Position numbers and translations under genes: made by a program. From Protonemura montana (taxonomy: Eukaryota > Arthropoda > Insecta > Plecoptera > Nemouridae), in assembly GCA_947568835.1 (NCBI GenBank), contig CANOQG010000004.1, forward strand, positions 1-64,000: 64,000 bases of DNA, given 5' to 3'. The notes beneath the pieces were generated by a model. That model did no database searches and was not told where the DNA came from. It saw only the letters and a list, made by a program, of their open reading frames with translations. Positions 9,885 through 20,183 of this stretch are shown here, in pieces. The stretch's first letter is position 1. Each line of letters starts with the position of its first letter.

Positions 9885-10256
9885 AGCACTTCTGAGTATG
9901 TTGATCGCCTACGTCAACATCTGCAGAGACTTCGTCCAGTTCAACCTGTTCATCACGGACAACGAAAGGTTTTCGTATTTAAAGACCTGTCGACATGTTC
10001 ACATGTCTTAGTTCGTCATGACGCAGTCCGAGCGCCCCTGCAACAGCCCTACGATGGGCCGTTTGAAGTCATCGAGAGACGCGAGAAGAATTTCACAATT
10101 CAACGTTCAGGAAAGAAGGTTGTTGTTTCAATAGACCGATTGAAACCTGCCTTTATCTTGGGAGACGCAGATCAAGCCACCAGCGACATCGCCACACCTC
10201 CGATCACGACGAGAGCAGGCCGTCGAGTCTCGGTGCCTGTGCGTTTCCTCTCTTAA
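9885..10256 (+). pseudogene. pol: Pol of the inner Gypsy element, second part (integrase C-terminus)
   Basis: The integrase frame resumes in register directly after the duplicated target and runs to TAA at 10254-10256. It contains the GPF/Y module (P-Y-D-G-P-F-E-V near 10043-10066) that closes many Gypsy integrases, followed by a basic tail. It is separated from the catalytic core only by the 6.2-kb insertion. No other damage is seen, so the pol gene was intact before the insertion. Confidence 0.88.
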
Positions 10257-10273
10257 CCGTTCGCCCTCTCACT

Positions 10274-10285
10274 GGTGGGGGGGTA
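10274..10285 (+). promoter_or_regulatory. Polypurine tract of the inner Gypsy element
   Basis: GGTGGGGGGGTA lies immediately before the 3' LTR, where the plus-strand primer is made. It is a nearly all-purine, G-rich run. Confidence 0.75.
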
Positions 10286-10489
10286 TGTGGCGACTCTGAC
10301 TCTGACAATCCACCAGGCAGGGTGGAGGAGAGAACAAGAGAGCGGGGCAACTGTTTTAGAGATTACTCGGTTCTCGGACTCTCGAGGATAGACGTGTCGT
10401 CTGATCTTTTCTTATATTAGATAGTAGAGTGATATTGTACATTCGTGAATAAACATAAACTGTTCACGACTCGTGTGCACTACGTTACA
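10286..10489 (+). repeat. 3' LTR of the inner Gypsy element
   Basis: The same 204 bases as 51-254; I found no difference on direct comparison. AATAAA at 10448-10453 is the poly(A) signal. Confidence 0.95.
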
Positions 10490-10493
10490 AGGC
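10490..10493. repeat. Target site duplication AGGC, right copy
   Basis: Matches 47-50. The interrupted RT frame resumes at 10491. Confidence 0.85.
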
Positions 10494-12892
10494 CAATTAG
10501 GAGGCAACAACCTATTTTCGAAGCTAGACATGGCCGGTGCATACTATCAAATCGCGATGTATAAGCCAGATCAACCCAAAACAGCCTTCTCCATCCCTGG
10601 ACACCATTTAGAATTTACAAGAATGCCCTTTGGTTGCTCCAGAGCACCAGGAACGTATCAAAGAATGATCAATGAGACTTTCAAGAGCCAACTTAATAAG
10701 AGCGCTCTCAGCTATCTGGACGACGTAATTTCATATTCAAACGGCACAGTACAAGACCATTTAAACAATCTAGAGAGCCTATTTAAATCAGTGCGCCAAG
10801 CCAACCTAAAACTTCGACCCTCTAAATGCATGCTGTTGGTGAAACAGACTACGTACCTCGGTAATTTAATAACGGATAAAGGCTACTTCCCGAACCCTGA
10901 ATTAGTAAAGGTAATACGTGAATATCCGGCTCCCACTAACGTCAAAGAAGTGAAAAGATTTGTAGGTTTAATCATGTTTTACCATAAATTCATAGACCAT
11001 TGCAGTCATCTACTAGTGCCATTGACCCGCCTAACAAGGAAAGATGTACCTTTTATTTGGTCAGCAATATGCCAAGAAAATTTCGAAAAATTAAGAACCA
11101 TGTTATCAGACAAGACAATGCTAAATTATCCGGTGTGGAGCGAACCATTCAGAATTTGTTCAGACGCCAGTGATTTCGCTATAGGTGGAGTCTTATCTCA
11201 GGTGATAGACGGGGTTGAGCGCCCTATAAGCTTTGTCAGCAGGCAATTATCAAAGGCCGAACAGCATCTCACGGTCAGCGAGAAAGAATGCCTTGCACTG
11301 TACTACTCTATAAACAAGCACAAAGAATATCTCTTGGGAAAACACTTCATTGCTATCGTAGACCACTGGGCACTCAAGTGGCTTCAAACGTTGAAAGATC
11401 CATCATCTAAACTCGCAAGATGGGCACTAGCACTATCAGCGTACGATTACGAGGTAATTCATAGGCCAGGAAAATTACATATGAGCGCTGACGCAATGAG
11501 TAGATTACGGCCAGTTGTATCCACACCGACCATAGCTCACACTCAATATTTACCAATCTGGGATAAAAATAGAATTAGAATAGAGCAAAGGAAAGATCCT
11601 TTCTGGCAAAACATAATTGATAAATTAGGCAATGATCCGGAAATTGATGCGGAATATTTCTTAGACGAGACCGGCATATTGTATAAAACTCGGAGTCCAA
11701 ATCAACGCCACGAGCAATTAGCAGCACCACAATCAATGAAAGAACACATACTGAGCACATATCATGCCTTGCCAATGGTTGGTCATCAGGGATTTCAGAA
11801 AACTTTACTCTTAATTCGAAGCATGTTCTTTTGGCCACGCATGTATAGCGAAATACAACAATATTGCAACAATTGTCGCTCCTGTATCCTACACAAAACC
11901 TCGCCGCACCTCAAAAAAGCACCCTTGCAAGAATCGGATCCCATACCTGGACCAGGATATAGATTGTGCCTTGATATAGTGGGAAAACTACCCACGAGTG
12001 ACGAAGGATACAAGTACATCTTGACAGTGCAGGATTCATTTTCCAAAATGATAGAATTAGTTCCCCTAAGAGACCAGACAGCGGAAACAGTGGCTAAAGC
12101 TTTCGTAGAAAACATCGTATGCCGTAAGGGTTGTCCAACTCAGGTTCTCACAGATTTAGGAAGCAACTTCATGTCTCGATTAATGACAGAATTATGCAAA
12201 GAATTAAGAATAGATCACGTGTGTAGCACAGCGTACAGACCGGAAACGAATGGCGGATTGGAACGGGCCCATCGCGTCATCAAGACCATGCTTTCACATT
12301 ACGTAAACCAAGATCACAGAGACTGGCCAAAATTCCTACCTTTTATTCAAATAGCGTACAATAGCACAGTTCACTTAAGCACAGGAGACACGCCCTTTTT
12401 CATAGAACATTTACGTGACATTAGACTACCCTTCGATAATTACATTCGACCTACCAGGCCTCTATATAACATCGATGAAAACTACCCTCGCGAAGCGTTA
12501 GAAAGATTGCGACAAACGTATGAACATGTGTCCGAAAATTTAAAGAAATCATTTGACGCGCGAAAGAAAACATTCGATAAGAAAACAAGAGACCCCAACT
12601 TCCATGTAGGAGACGTAGTCTATGTAAATAACTTGGCAGGCAAAATTGGCACAGCCAAGGGGTTGAATCCAAAATGGCATGGTCCGTGGCGGATCATAGA
12701 AATAAAATCTCCAGTTACAATACGCATAAAGAATATACAAAATAGAAAAGAACAGACAATTTACGCAAATAGGTTAAAACTGAGCATGGAAATGCAAGGA
12801 AGACCGACGTCAGTAGGCTCAATTCGATCTGATAGTTCACAATCTGAAGCAGAGGACCAAATTCCTGAGGAATATGAAATAGATTTACCAGG
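10491..12892 (+). pseudogene. pol: Pol of the env-bearing Gypsy element: rest of RT, RNase H, integrase
   Basis: The frame is open for about 800 codons with no stop. RT starts at QLGGNNLFSKLD and has the catalytic Y-L-D-D at 10713-10724. RNase H has C-S-D-A-S-D near 11158-11175 and ends with the usual H-R-P-G-K...D-A-M-S-R-L link. Integrase has an HHCC finger (about 11763-11890), then the triad D (LCLDIVG, about 11966), D (TDLGSNF, about 12152) and E (NGGLERAHR, about 12250), and a GPF/Y-like W-H-G-P-W-R near 12676-12693. The first half of RT is cut off by the inner Gypsy insertion. The tail is cut at 12892 by the foldback element, into which the frame runs on by chance to a stop at 13011-13013. 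A 610-bp piece (11902-12511) is duplicated at 20527-21136. Confidence 0.88.
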
Positions 12893-14952
12893 GGGGTCAT
12901 TCCATGTCAAATCAACCGACCAAAAAACCGTCACCTCTCAGAAATCGACTAAACTTGGTAGGATGATGACCACATCATTTCTCTTGTTGACATATTTTTT
13001 TGTTTGCCTCTGAGTCAAATGGTTCGCCCGGTACGGCCCCGAAACGGCGGGACGGCACTGAATTTTGGAGTACACGCGTCTTTTTTCTTTCTCAAATTGC
13101 GTCGGCTGTAGATAAGATAGATTGATGAAAAAATTTTGTATGAAAGGTATTGAAATTTTGTTTCATAAAACATAAATTTCGTTTAAAAAAAAGGAAAAAA
13201 TCCCCCCCTTCCTCCTTTTTATTTTTTCTACCCCTATTATCTTTTTAAATGCTATTTTGATTTTCTTTAAAAAATTCCATTTGATAGCTATAAGTATAAA
13301 CTCCATTTTATGAAAGTTTCAGAGTGGGACATCGAGGGAATTTTGAGATAAAAATTAAAAAGTATCGCCGTGTGAAAAAAAACGCATGTTTTTACATGTG
13401 TTTACGTGCATATGGGAAAGTTCACACAAAATCAACACATCATTAAACCTGACCAACTTTTATATGAAATAAAAGTATGCTTACGCATAAAGTAGGCTTA
13501 GAACAGACTTTCACTATTTTTTTCAAAATTTTGTCCCGCATCATTTATGTGCAGTAGCAGTCCAAACTTGAGCACTTTTCAGTGTTTTGGTTCGCCTTTC
13601 AAGACGTTTGGGCTTCTAGCTAACGACCCGTTAATGATAACGAAAAAATAAAAAACACCAATAGAAAGCTGAGAAAATTTAGGAAATGTCGAATTGAAAA
13701 AAAATCTTAAAAATACAAAAACTACCCTTAATGTACAAACATCCCCTAAATTGAGAAGAAAAAAGATTCCCCATACTTTGAACCTGACGAAAATTTAAAG
13801 AAACATCACCAAAGAACTGGTTAAGCTTATCTGAAAGTTTCGTGATGGAACTCGCAACAGTTTTTCAGATATTTTTTTATCACGATTTCTGAATCGAAGT
13901 GGAATGTCACAATTTTACGAGATGTGCTAATTTACCTACTACACATATTTGATCGAGAAAAAAATTGTATCTCAAAAACTGGAGCGTTAGTCGTCACGAA
14001 ACTTTTAGATCAGCCTGGCCAGTTCTTTGGTGAGGTTTTATTAAATTTTTGTTAAGTGAAAAGTAGGGTAAATTGTTTTTACTCTTAATTTAGGGGATGT
14101 TTGTACATTAAGGGTGTTTTTTATATTTTTAAGATTTTTTTTCAATTCGACATTTCCTAAATTTTCTCAGCTTTCTATCGGTGTTTTTATTTTTTCGTTA
14201 TCATTAACGGGTCGTTAGCTAGAAGCCCAAACGTCTTGGAAGGCGAACCAAAACACTGAAAAGTGCTCAAGTTTGGACTGCTACTGCACATAAATGATGC
14301 GGGACAAAATTTTGAAAAAAATAGTGAAAGTCTGTTCTAAGCCTACTTTATGCGTAAGCATACTTTTATTTCATATAAAAGTTGGTCAGGTTTAATGATG
14401 TGTTGATTTTGTGTGAACTATCCCATATGCACGTAAACACATGTAAAAACATGCGTTTTTTTTCACACGGCGATACTTTTTAATTTTTATCTCAAAATTC
14501 CCTCGATGTCCCACTCTGAAACTTTCATAAAATGGAGTTTATACTTATAGCTATCAAATGGAATTTTTTAAAGAAAATCAAAATAGCATTTAAAAAGATA
14601 ATAGGGGTAGAAAAAATAAAAAGGAGGAAGGGGGGGATTTTTTCCTTTTTTTTAACGAAATTTATGTTTTATGAAACAAAATTTCAATACCTTTCATACA
14701 AAATTTTTTCATCAATCTATCTTATCTACAGCCGACGCAATTTGAGAAAGAAAAAAGACGCGTGTACTCCAAAATTCAGTGCCGTCCCGCCGTTTCGGGG
14801 CCGTACCGGGCGAACCATTTGACTCAGAGGCAAACAAAAAAATATGTCAACAAGAGAAATGATGTGGTCATCATCCTACCAGGTTTAGTCGATTTCTGAG
14901 AGGTGACGGTCAATTTTCCAAAAAAATTGGTTGAATTGACATGGAATGACCC
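12893..14952. mobile_element. Long-arm foldback (inverted-repeat) element, about 2.06 kb
   Basis: Two arms of nearly 1 kb face each other. The outer ends read GGGGTCATTCCATGTCAA (left, 12893 on) and the reverse complement of GGGTCATTCCATGTCAA (right, ending 14952). Pairing is nearly perfect for about 800 bp (for example 13021-13200 against 14637-14816, all read as matching) and weaker towards a central loop of roughly 60 nt near 13920. A small indel near the outer end offsets the pairing by 9 nt. AGG at 12890-12892 and 14953-14955 is a candidate 3-bp target duplication. The interrupted pol frame resumes in register. No transposase is inside, so it is non-autonomous; the short open frame at 14532-14822 looks accidental. 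I cannot assign a superfamily. Confidence 0.8.
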
Positions 14953-14953
14953 A

Positions 14954-15256
14954 GGTGGGGAAAATCAAAATGGAAACGTGAGAACAGATAGGGCGAACTC
15001 GAGTGTAGGAAACAGCGAGGTAGACGAAATGGATAGGCAAAGCATAGAGGAAGAAGATATTAGCTATGTCATCACGGTACCGCGACAAAATCATACACAA
15101 CCAATAGCTCCCACACAAGCTCACAAACAACAAGATGTGGCTAATAAAAAGCATAATTATAAGTTGCGTAGTACAGGCGTACCAGACATTCACCCCTGGG
15201 TACTCCCAAGAAAACTTAGTATTCCTTCTAGACGAAAACCTCTAGCGGAGATTTAA
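14954..15256 (+). pseudogene. pol: C-terminal tail of the env-element pol, after the foldback insertion
   Basis: About 100 codons in the frame that resumes the pol reading across the foldback element, ending TAA at 15254-15256. The tail is hydrophilic and acidic at first (S-V-G-N-S-E-V-D-E-M-D region), then basic (K-K-H-N-Y-K-L-R and S-R-R-K-P). That is typical of the poorly conserved tail behind a Gypsy integrase. No domain is recognised. It could be read as a separate small gene, but no suitable ATG lies at its start, and the register and target duplication favour a pol tail. Confidence 0.7.
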
Positions 15257-15719
15257 AACGCAAGTCAAAACATAGATTAAGAAAAAGGGCACGATCGGAT
15301 TCTCAAAAGTAATCATAAGTCCAAATGCTTGTGAATTCATATCCCTAATGCGAGTCAAACTAATACACTATGTCGGCACACTTACCACCATGTACACGTG
15401 ATACCATACCTTTGATGAGTATGCATGTAAACTGCTCCTGGATTGTTTCCCATGCGGGTCAGCATTTTGCTAACTGACTGACTGTTAAGAATGCTGACGT
15501 GTATGAGAACCGTCGGGAAGAGACCTTCGCAAAGATAAACATGATACTAGGCTATATAATCTGCTATCACACAGCCAGTCCTTTATATGCAGTAACTAAC
15601 GCTTACGTTATTGAACATTACTTGTCACACATTCTCATATTTCAGACCTTACGTCGTATCTATAAAAACAAAAAAAACAAAAATTTAACAAAAAAAAAAA
15701 AACCCACTAACCCAACTAA
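15257..15719 (+). other. Pol-env spacer with a possible env leader frame
   Basis: 463 bp between pol and env. It holds one ATG frame, 15541-15756 (71 codons), whose first 22 residues are hydrophobic (M-I-L-G-Y-I-I-C-Y...) like a signal peptide. It is in a different frame from env, so it could supply the missing env N-terminus only by splicing. An A-rich run (15661-15703) precedes the env frame. Otherwise I see nothing. Confidence 0.35.
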
Positions 15720-17717
15720 TTGTCCACAGCTTGCCTATGGACGACTGGTTCATTAACTCCCTTGCCTCGTGCGGATTACTTGCAAGAAGAACGAGAAGTC
15801 ACTAACCCAAACAATCACGATAAGCAAATCCAGGTACGCCGGGAACAAATTCAAGCTGGGTTGATACTCATTAATTATGGGAACTTTATTCTTAGCTCCA
15901 ATTCGTGGACCCTTGCAATCGACCTTGACATCGAACAATATGTAAACCATATCGATAAAATTTTAACCAGCCTCAATAATCTAGAATGGGGCCATAGTTT
16001 AGATCCAATCATGAATTCAGTGACACAGACCGAACACAAGTGGATCCTAAGCGAGGCAGATAGAACAAAGACAGAAATCCAAAATTTTAAAAAATCAGTA
16101 ACATCTAGGGGTGTAAGATATAAACGAGGAGCTATCGATGCAGTGGGACATGGATTAAAATACCTGTTTGGCACAGCTATGAATAAAGATGTAGACAGAC
16201 TAAACGCTAAATGGCAAACGCTAGCCCGTCAAGGGACGACTGTGCATCATTTATTGGAAGAACAAGCCACATTGATCAAAGAGGTAAATGCATTTGCAAT
16301 AAATAATGAGCACATCATCCCAGGAGTAATAAACGCAACCAAATTCTTGGCCAATAAAACAGATAACCTAACCACATTGTTCAACATTTTGGATCAAAGG
16401 CAACAACAATTGCTAACTCTTCTAGCGGTTAGTTCCACTTTTCGACAAACACAAGCAGCCATTAACCAGGTCAGATCGGAATTCTCCAAATTCGTACAAG
16501 CATGGGACCAGACTGCCCAGGGCAAACTAGATCCATTTTTCTTACCAACCACCACCCTTTTCCAAGCAATGTCAGAAATCAGTAAACATCTACCTGAGGC
16601 ACTAACCTTTACAACACCTCTACTCCTCGACCACATTACCACTTACTATTCAATAGCTACGGTTTATGCAACATTAACAAATAACTCCATCAGATTGTAT
16701 GCTGAGCTACCCCTGCAAAGCGCAGACCATGACGTCACATTGTACCGGGCCGCCGAACTACCCACTAAAATAAATCAATCGGAACTTTTTATGTTTATCC
16801 GACCAGAACACAAGTATATGGCAGTATCAAGAGATTTAAGACGGTTTGTCACGCTAGACTATCCTGATTTGGGAGACTGCAGAGGAACCATCCCTAAAAT
16901 TTGCAACCTAAGACAACAATTGCAGGAGGCCCCTGAAAAAGACTGCCTATACTCTATTTTCCTAGGCGATAATGAAGGAGCGGACAACTTTTGTCCGAAA
17001 TTCTTGATTAAGAACCCTAAACCGACGTTTTATTCTTCGCGTGATAACACCCAATGGACATTTAGTGTGTCAAAACCAATAAAATTACTCATACGTTGTT
17101 GGGAGGGAGGTAAAAAGGATATCTTGTCCACAATATCAATCGAGGGGACCGGGACCCTAAGGATGCCGGGCCAGTGCTCCGCAATGACCCAAGGGCACAC
17201 CCTCTTACCCCATTTTAATTCTATTTCCACAATACACTCTGATGAGTACAAATTCTATTTGCCGAATTTGGCCTTCCCCAAACACCATCAACTGATAAAA
17301 CAGTGGTTAGATTCATCACAAACATCGTTGGCCAGCCTCGAAATTATTACAAAATTATTAAATCAAACAGAACAACAAAGCCCTAGGATAACAGGATTAA
17401 CATTCGACCATATTCAAAACCTCCTGGATCAAAGTCAGATGGAAGAGTACCATAAATCTTCACAACAACACATAAACTTTTCGTTATTTGGCCTAGGATC
17501 GGGAACCACAATCGGCCTCATTGCCATCGGCCTATACTGCGCTTGGACCAAATGCACTAGGAGATCCACTAATTTAATGGTCAAACCACCCACTAACAAG
17601 ATAGAAGTGGTAATAGATGATAAGAAAGCACTAGCGTCGACATCTAAAGTCGCAAGTACCAAAGTCGCGGGAGTGCAGAGTGCCACGAAACCGGTAACCA
17701 AAACACCCACCAAATAG
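15720..17717 (+). CDS. env: Env-like fusion glycoprotein of the errantivirus type
   Basis: An open frame of about 665 codons ending TAG at 17715-17717. In this family env is a membrane fusion protein related to baculovirus F, made from a spliced RNA. Seen here: a furin-like cleavage site R-Y-K-R near 16116-16130, followed at once by a glycine/hydrophobic fusion-peptide-like stretch (G-A-I-D-A-V-G-H-G-L-K-Y-L-F-G-T); several N-X-T/S sites (for example NATK, NLTT); a C-terminal hydrophobic segment near 17475-17550 that fits a membrane anchor; and a short basic, lysine-rich cytoplasmic tail. The start is unresolved: no ATG stands at the head of the frame and no signal peptide is in it. CCACAG at 15724-15729 looks like a splice acceptor, so the first exon probably lies upstream. 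No inactivating change is seen. Confidence 0.75.
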   Translation: MSTACLWTTGSLTPLPRADYLQEEREVTNPNNHDKQIQVRREQIQAGLILINYGNFILSSNSWTLAIDLDIEQYVNHIDKILTSLNNLEWGHSLDPIMNSVTQTEHKWILSEADRTKTEIQNFKKSVTSRGVRYKRGAIDAVGHGLKYLFGTAMNKDVDRLNAKWQTLARQGTTVHHLLEEQATLIKEVNAFAINNEHIIPGVINATKFLANKTDNLTTLFNILDQRQQQLLTLLAVSSTFRQTQAAINQVRSEFSKFVQAWDQTAQGKLDPFFLPTTTLFQAMSEISKHLPEALTFTTPLLLDHITTYYSIATVYATLTNNSIRLYAELPLQSADHDVTLYRAAELPTKINQSELFMFIRPEHKYMAVSRDLRRFVTLDYPDLGDCRGTIPKICNLRQQLQEAPEKDCLYSIFLGDNEGADNFCPKFLIKNPKPTFYSSRDNTQWTFSVSKPIKLLIRCWEGGKKDILSTISIEGTGTLRMPGQCSAMTQGHTLLPHFNSISTIHSDEYKFYLPNLAFPKHHQLIKQWLDSSQTSLASLEIITKLLNQTEQQSPRITGLTFDHIQNLLDQSQMEEYHKSSQQHINFSLFGLGSGTTIGLIAIGLYCAWTKCTRRSTNLMVKPPTNKIEVVIDDKKALASTSKVASTKVAGVQSATKPVTKTPTK

Positions 17718-17747
17718 CGAAGCCGAGGTTCAGGCTGTCTCCTATGG

Positions 17748-17764
17748 AACGACCATGGGTCGTT
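17748..17764 (+). other. Small perfect hairpin after env
   Basis: AACGACC and GGTCGTT flank ATG, a perfect 7-bp stem 31 nt after the env stop. The role is unknown; it could be an RNA 3' element or chance. Confidence 0.35.
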
Positions 17765-17775
17765 CGGAACCCCCA

Positions 17776-17839
17776 AAAAAAAAAAATAAATAAATAAATA
17801 AATAAAAAAAAAAAATAAAAAAAAAAATAAAAAAAAAAA

Positions 17840-17882
<43 letters not shown>

Positions 17883-17928
17883 TTAATAATAATAATAATA
17901 AAAACAATAATAACAATAATAATAAACA

Positions 17929-17963
<35 letters not shown>

Positions 17964-18003
17964 AAAAATAAAAAAAAAATAATAAGAATAATAATAATAG
18001 TAA
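17776..18003. repeat. A/T-rich low-complexity tract
   Basis: Poly(A) mixed with AAAT and AAT runs over about 230 bp, just downstream of env. Open frames of poly-isoleucine or poly-phenylalanine type on the minus strand come only from this tract. Confidence 0.9.
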
Positions 18004-18320
18004 AAATATATATATCAGTAGAGTATTATCTATAATCTATAAAGGTTCAATAATAATTTAGCAATGACCATCAACTTTAAGACACCTGGTACAATAAGAA
18101 CTAATCAACATCCATGAATTTAATAAAAACCAGTTCAGTTCATAGCCTTAAAATGTTATTGAAGGTAAAAGGAACAATTAACTGCCGCAAACTCATATTG
18201 TTACAGGATCGAAAGAGGTCATCCGCCAACCCAACCAACCCTCCTGCGAACCACACGAGTTCTAACGACACCAAGGGCACACACAAATTATCCGTCAACA
18301 TCCGACATCCACGCGAAAAC
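18004..18320. other. Unassigned spacer
   Basis: About 320 bp. I see no gene or repeat in it. It may be 3' UTR of the env element. Confidence 0.4.
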
Positions 18321-18745
18321 CGCATCCATGAGAAGCCTTCAACACTCGAACACGAAACCACTCGCCATAGAAGAAAGCAGCAACGTGGTCGCCCACACAC
18401 AGGACTGCGATTGCGGCTAAATCCTTGATATGCCGGGATAGCCATCACCATCCCGTAACAACGATCTCAGTGCTCTCCCAACTTCTTAGATTTCCAGCAC
18501 CTCCTGTCAAAGTCGTGGAGTAGCGCACATCCGGCGGGGTCATAACATTCCACGGTGTCATGGCAAATCGCATCCATGAGACGTCCTCATCACTCGAACA
18601 CGGTACCACTCGCCTTAGAAGACAGCAGCAACGTGGTCGCCCTCACGTCGGGGACTTTGAAGTACGAGTGCAACAACAGATGGAACTGAAGGCGAGGTCC
18701 TTGCGCTCCGTGATAGCCATCACCATCCCGTAGCTATGATCGTTG
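18321..18745. repeat. Diverged direct repeat, two copies
   Basis: 18321-18468 and 18569-18745 share CGCATCCATGAG, CAGCAACGTGGTCGCC and GATAGCCATCACCATCCCGT in the same order and orientation. Spacing differs by up to about 30 bp. This is an old duplication in non-coding DNA. Confidence 0.75.
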
Positions 18746-18772
18746 CGAGGATCCACCGCCAACTATATCTCC

Positions 18773-19060
18773 TTGGGTTTTGAACGAAACCATTTCCATA
18801 ACTTCTTTCCTTGCGGACGAACAGAGGGTCCTTGGGGCCTTGGGTTTTGAACGAAACCATTTCCATAACTTCTTTCCTTGCGGACGAACAGAGGGTCCTT
18901 GGGGCCTTGGGTTTTGAACGAAACCATTTCCATAACTTCTTTCCTTGCGGACGAACAGAGGGTCCTTGGGGCCTTGGGTTTTGAACGAAACCATTTCCAT
19001 AACTTCTTTCCTTGCTGACGAACAGAGGGTCCTTGGGGCCTTGGGTTTTGAACGAAACCA
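18773..19060. repeat. 67-bp minisatellite, 4.3 copies
   Basis: Units start at 18773, 18840, 18907, 18974 and 19041 (partial), each beginning TTGGGTTTTGAACGAAACCA. The copies are almost identical; one change seen is GCGGACGA to GCTGACGA in the fourth. The period is not a multiple of three. Minus-strand open frames that cross it repeat the same peptide in rotating frames and are not genes. Confidence 0.95.
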
Positions 19061-20183
19061 GGAGGCAGGCGCACTAGATCGGCGCCTGCTCCGCTCGTGA
19101 ACATGTTTCTTAAGCCCGCCTCGGCTACTTCTCGTGATGCATTTTAACATACAACTTAGTGTTGTCTCGGGCAGCTCCCCCGCTGGCCTGCAAATTTCTT
19201 CCTGGCCTACCATTGTAAGAGCAGAATACATTGGTGAGCAACAGCCATGGGACAACCGAGGACACCAGTAATTAAACACCGAGTGTGCCTACCAGATAAC
19301 ACAACACACCAACCTGTCGCTTCAGAAGTCGTCGAAACCACGTGCGCTACCCATGTGCTTGTAACAGACGTCAACTGTCAGATTCAGTCCCACGTGTGCG
19401 CAAGCTGTTAATCAAACACCAAGTGAGCCTACCTGTCATGTGTCATTCAACTATGATAGCTCATTGACAACCAACGTGTGCCATAACAATAACTTAACAA
19501 CCAATAGTCGTGTCAACTCAACTCGTGTGCGTCATCCCTTCAACTCGTTCCATGTTTTAAATTTACCTTTTGCAACTTTCCTTTAACTTCAACGTTCAAC
19601 TGCCAATTTTGTTTTGATTTGATTTCCGATTTGTTAACTTTAACCTTAACGTCAAAGCGGCATACCTGTTAACATAATTCGGAACTAGTTCACCCATGAA
19701 CCAAACTAAAAGACATTCATAATCATGGACATTTTAGGTATTCTTTTGTTGTATTTTTTAGGTTCTTCCATTTGTACCTTTCCATTGTTAAATTAAGGTG
19801 TCAATAATTGAAGTCAATAAATTGTAACTTGCGAAAATTTCAATTGCTAAACTATTCTACAAAATGTACAACAAATTGTCTAGTGTTATAGTTAGTTCTA
19901 AGATTATGATTTACTACTTGCCTGTAATTAATTTGTAGTAATGGTTTGTTGTAAGTTCTATGTTTTGAATTTTAGGTTCTTTTGGAATGGTATCATTGAA
20001 TAGTAGGTTTATTTGCAAAGGTTACTAAGCAATAGTTTGACAGTGAAGAGGTGTTAGGGAATGTGTCACCATCAGACCTTTTTTTTTACTACTTACCTTG
20101 CATTGTTTTTCTCTTCTCAAGTCTTGCTTCTACCAACACGGAAAAGTTTTAAAACATCTTTCCTTTTTCAATGGAGGGGCGAC
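19061..20183. other. Non-coding spacer
   Basis: About 1.1 kb, A/T-rich from about 19540. No gene, tRNA or clear repeat is seen. It may be the long 3' UTR of the env element or host DNA. Confidence 0.5.

Larger units (their letters stand above)
51..10489 (+). mobile_element. Complete Ty3/Gypsy LTR retrotransposon (itself split by a non-LTR element)
   Basis: It has two 204-bp LTRs (51-254 and 10286-10489) that I read as identical base for base. A tRNA-Trp primer binding site follows the 5' LTR and a G-rich polypurine tract precedes the 3' LTR. Gag and pol lie in different frames with a -1 slippery site between them. A 4-bp target duplication flanks the element. Without the 6.2-kb non-LTR insertion it would be about 4.3 kb. 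Identical LTRs mean a recent insertion. It landed in the RT domain of the env-bearing Gypsy element, in the same orientation. Confidence 0.92.

Noticed and set aside
12927-12930. Foldback element starting at ACCGTCACC (12927-14910)
   Set aside because: Matching continues outward to GGGTCATTCC after a 9-nt offset, and a candidate duplication plus frame register are found only at 12893/14952.
14532-14822. 96-codon frame inside the right foldback arm
   Set aside because: Made of A/T-rich arm sequence, with no domain; its mirror in the left arm is not coding.
17435-17929. Minus-strand frame rich in Ile and Phe, like a membrane protein
   Set aside because: Produced by the AAT/AAAT low-complexity tract and the antisense of env.
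18734-19279. 181-codon and 113-codon minus-strand frames
   Set aside because: They consist of the 67-bp minisatellite read in rotating frames.
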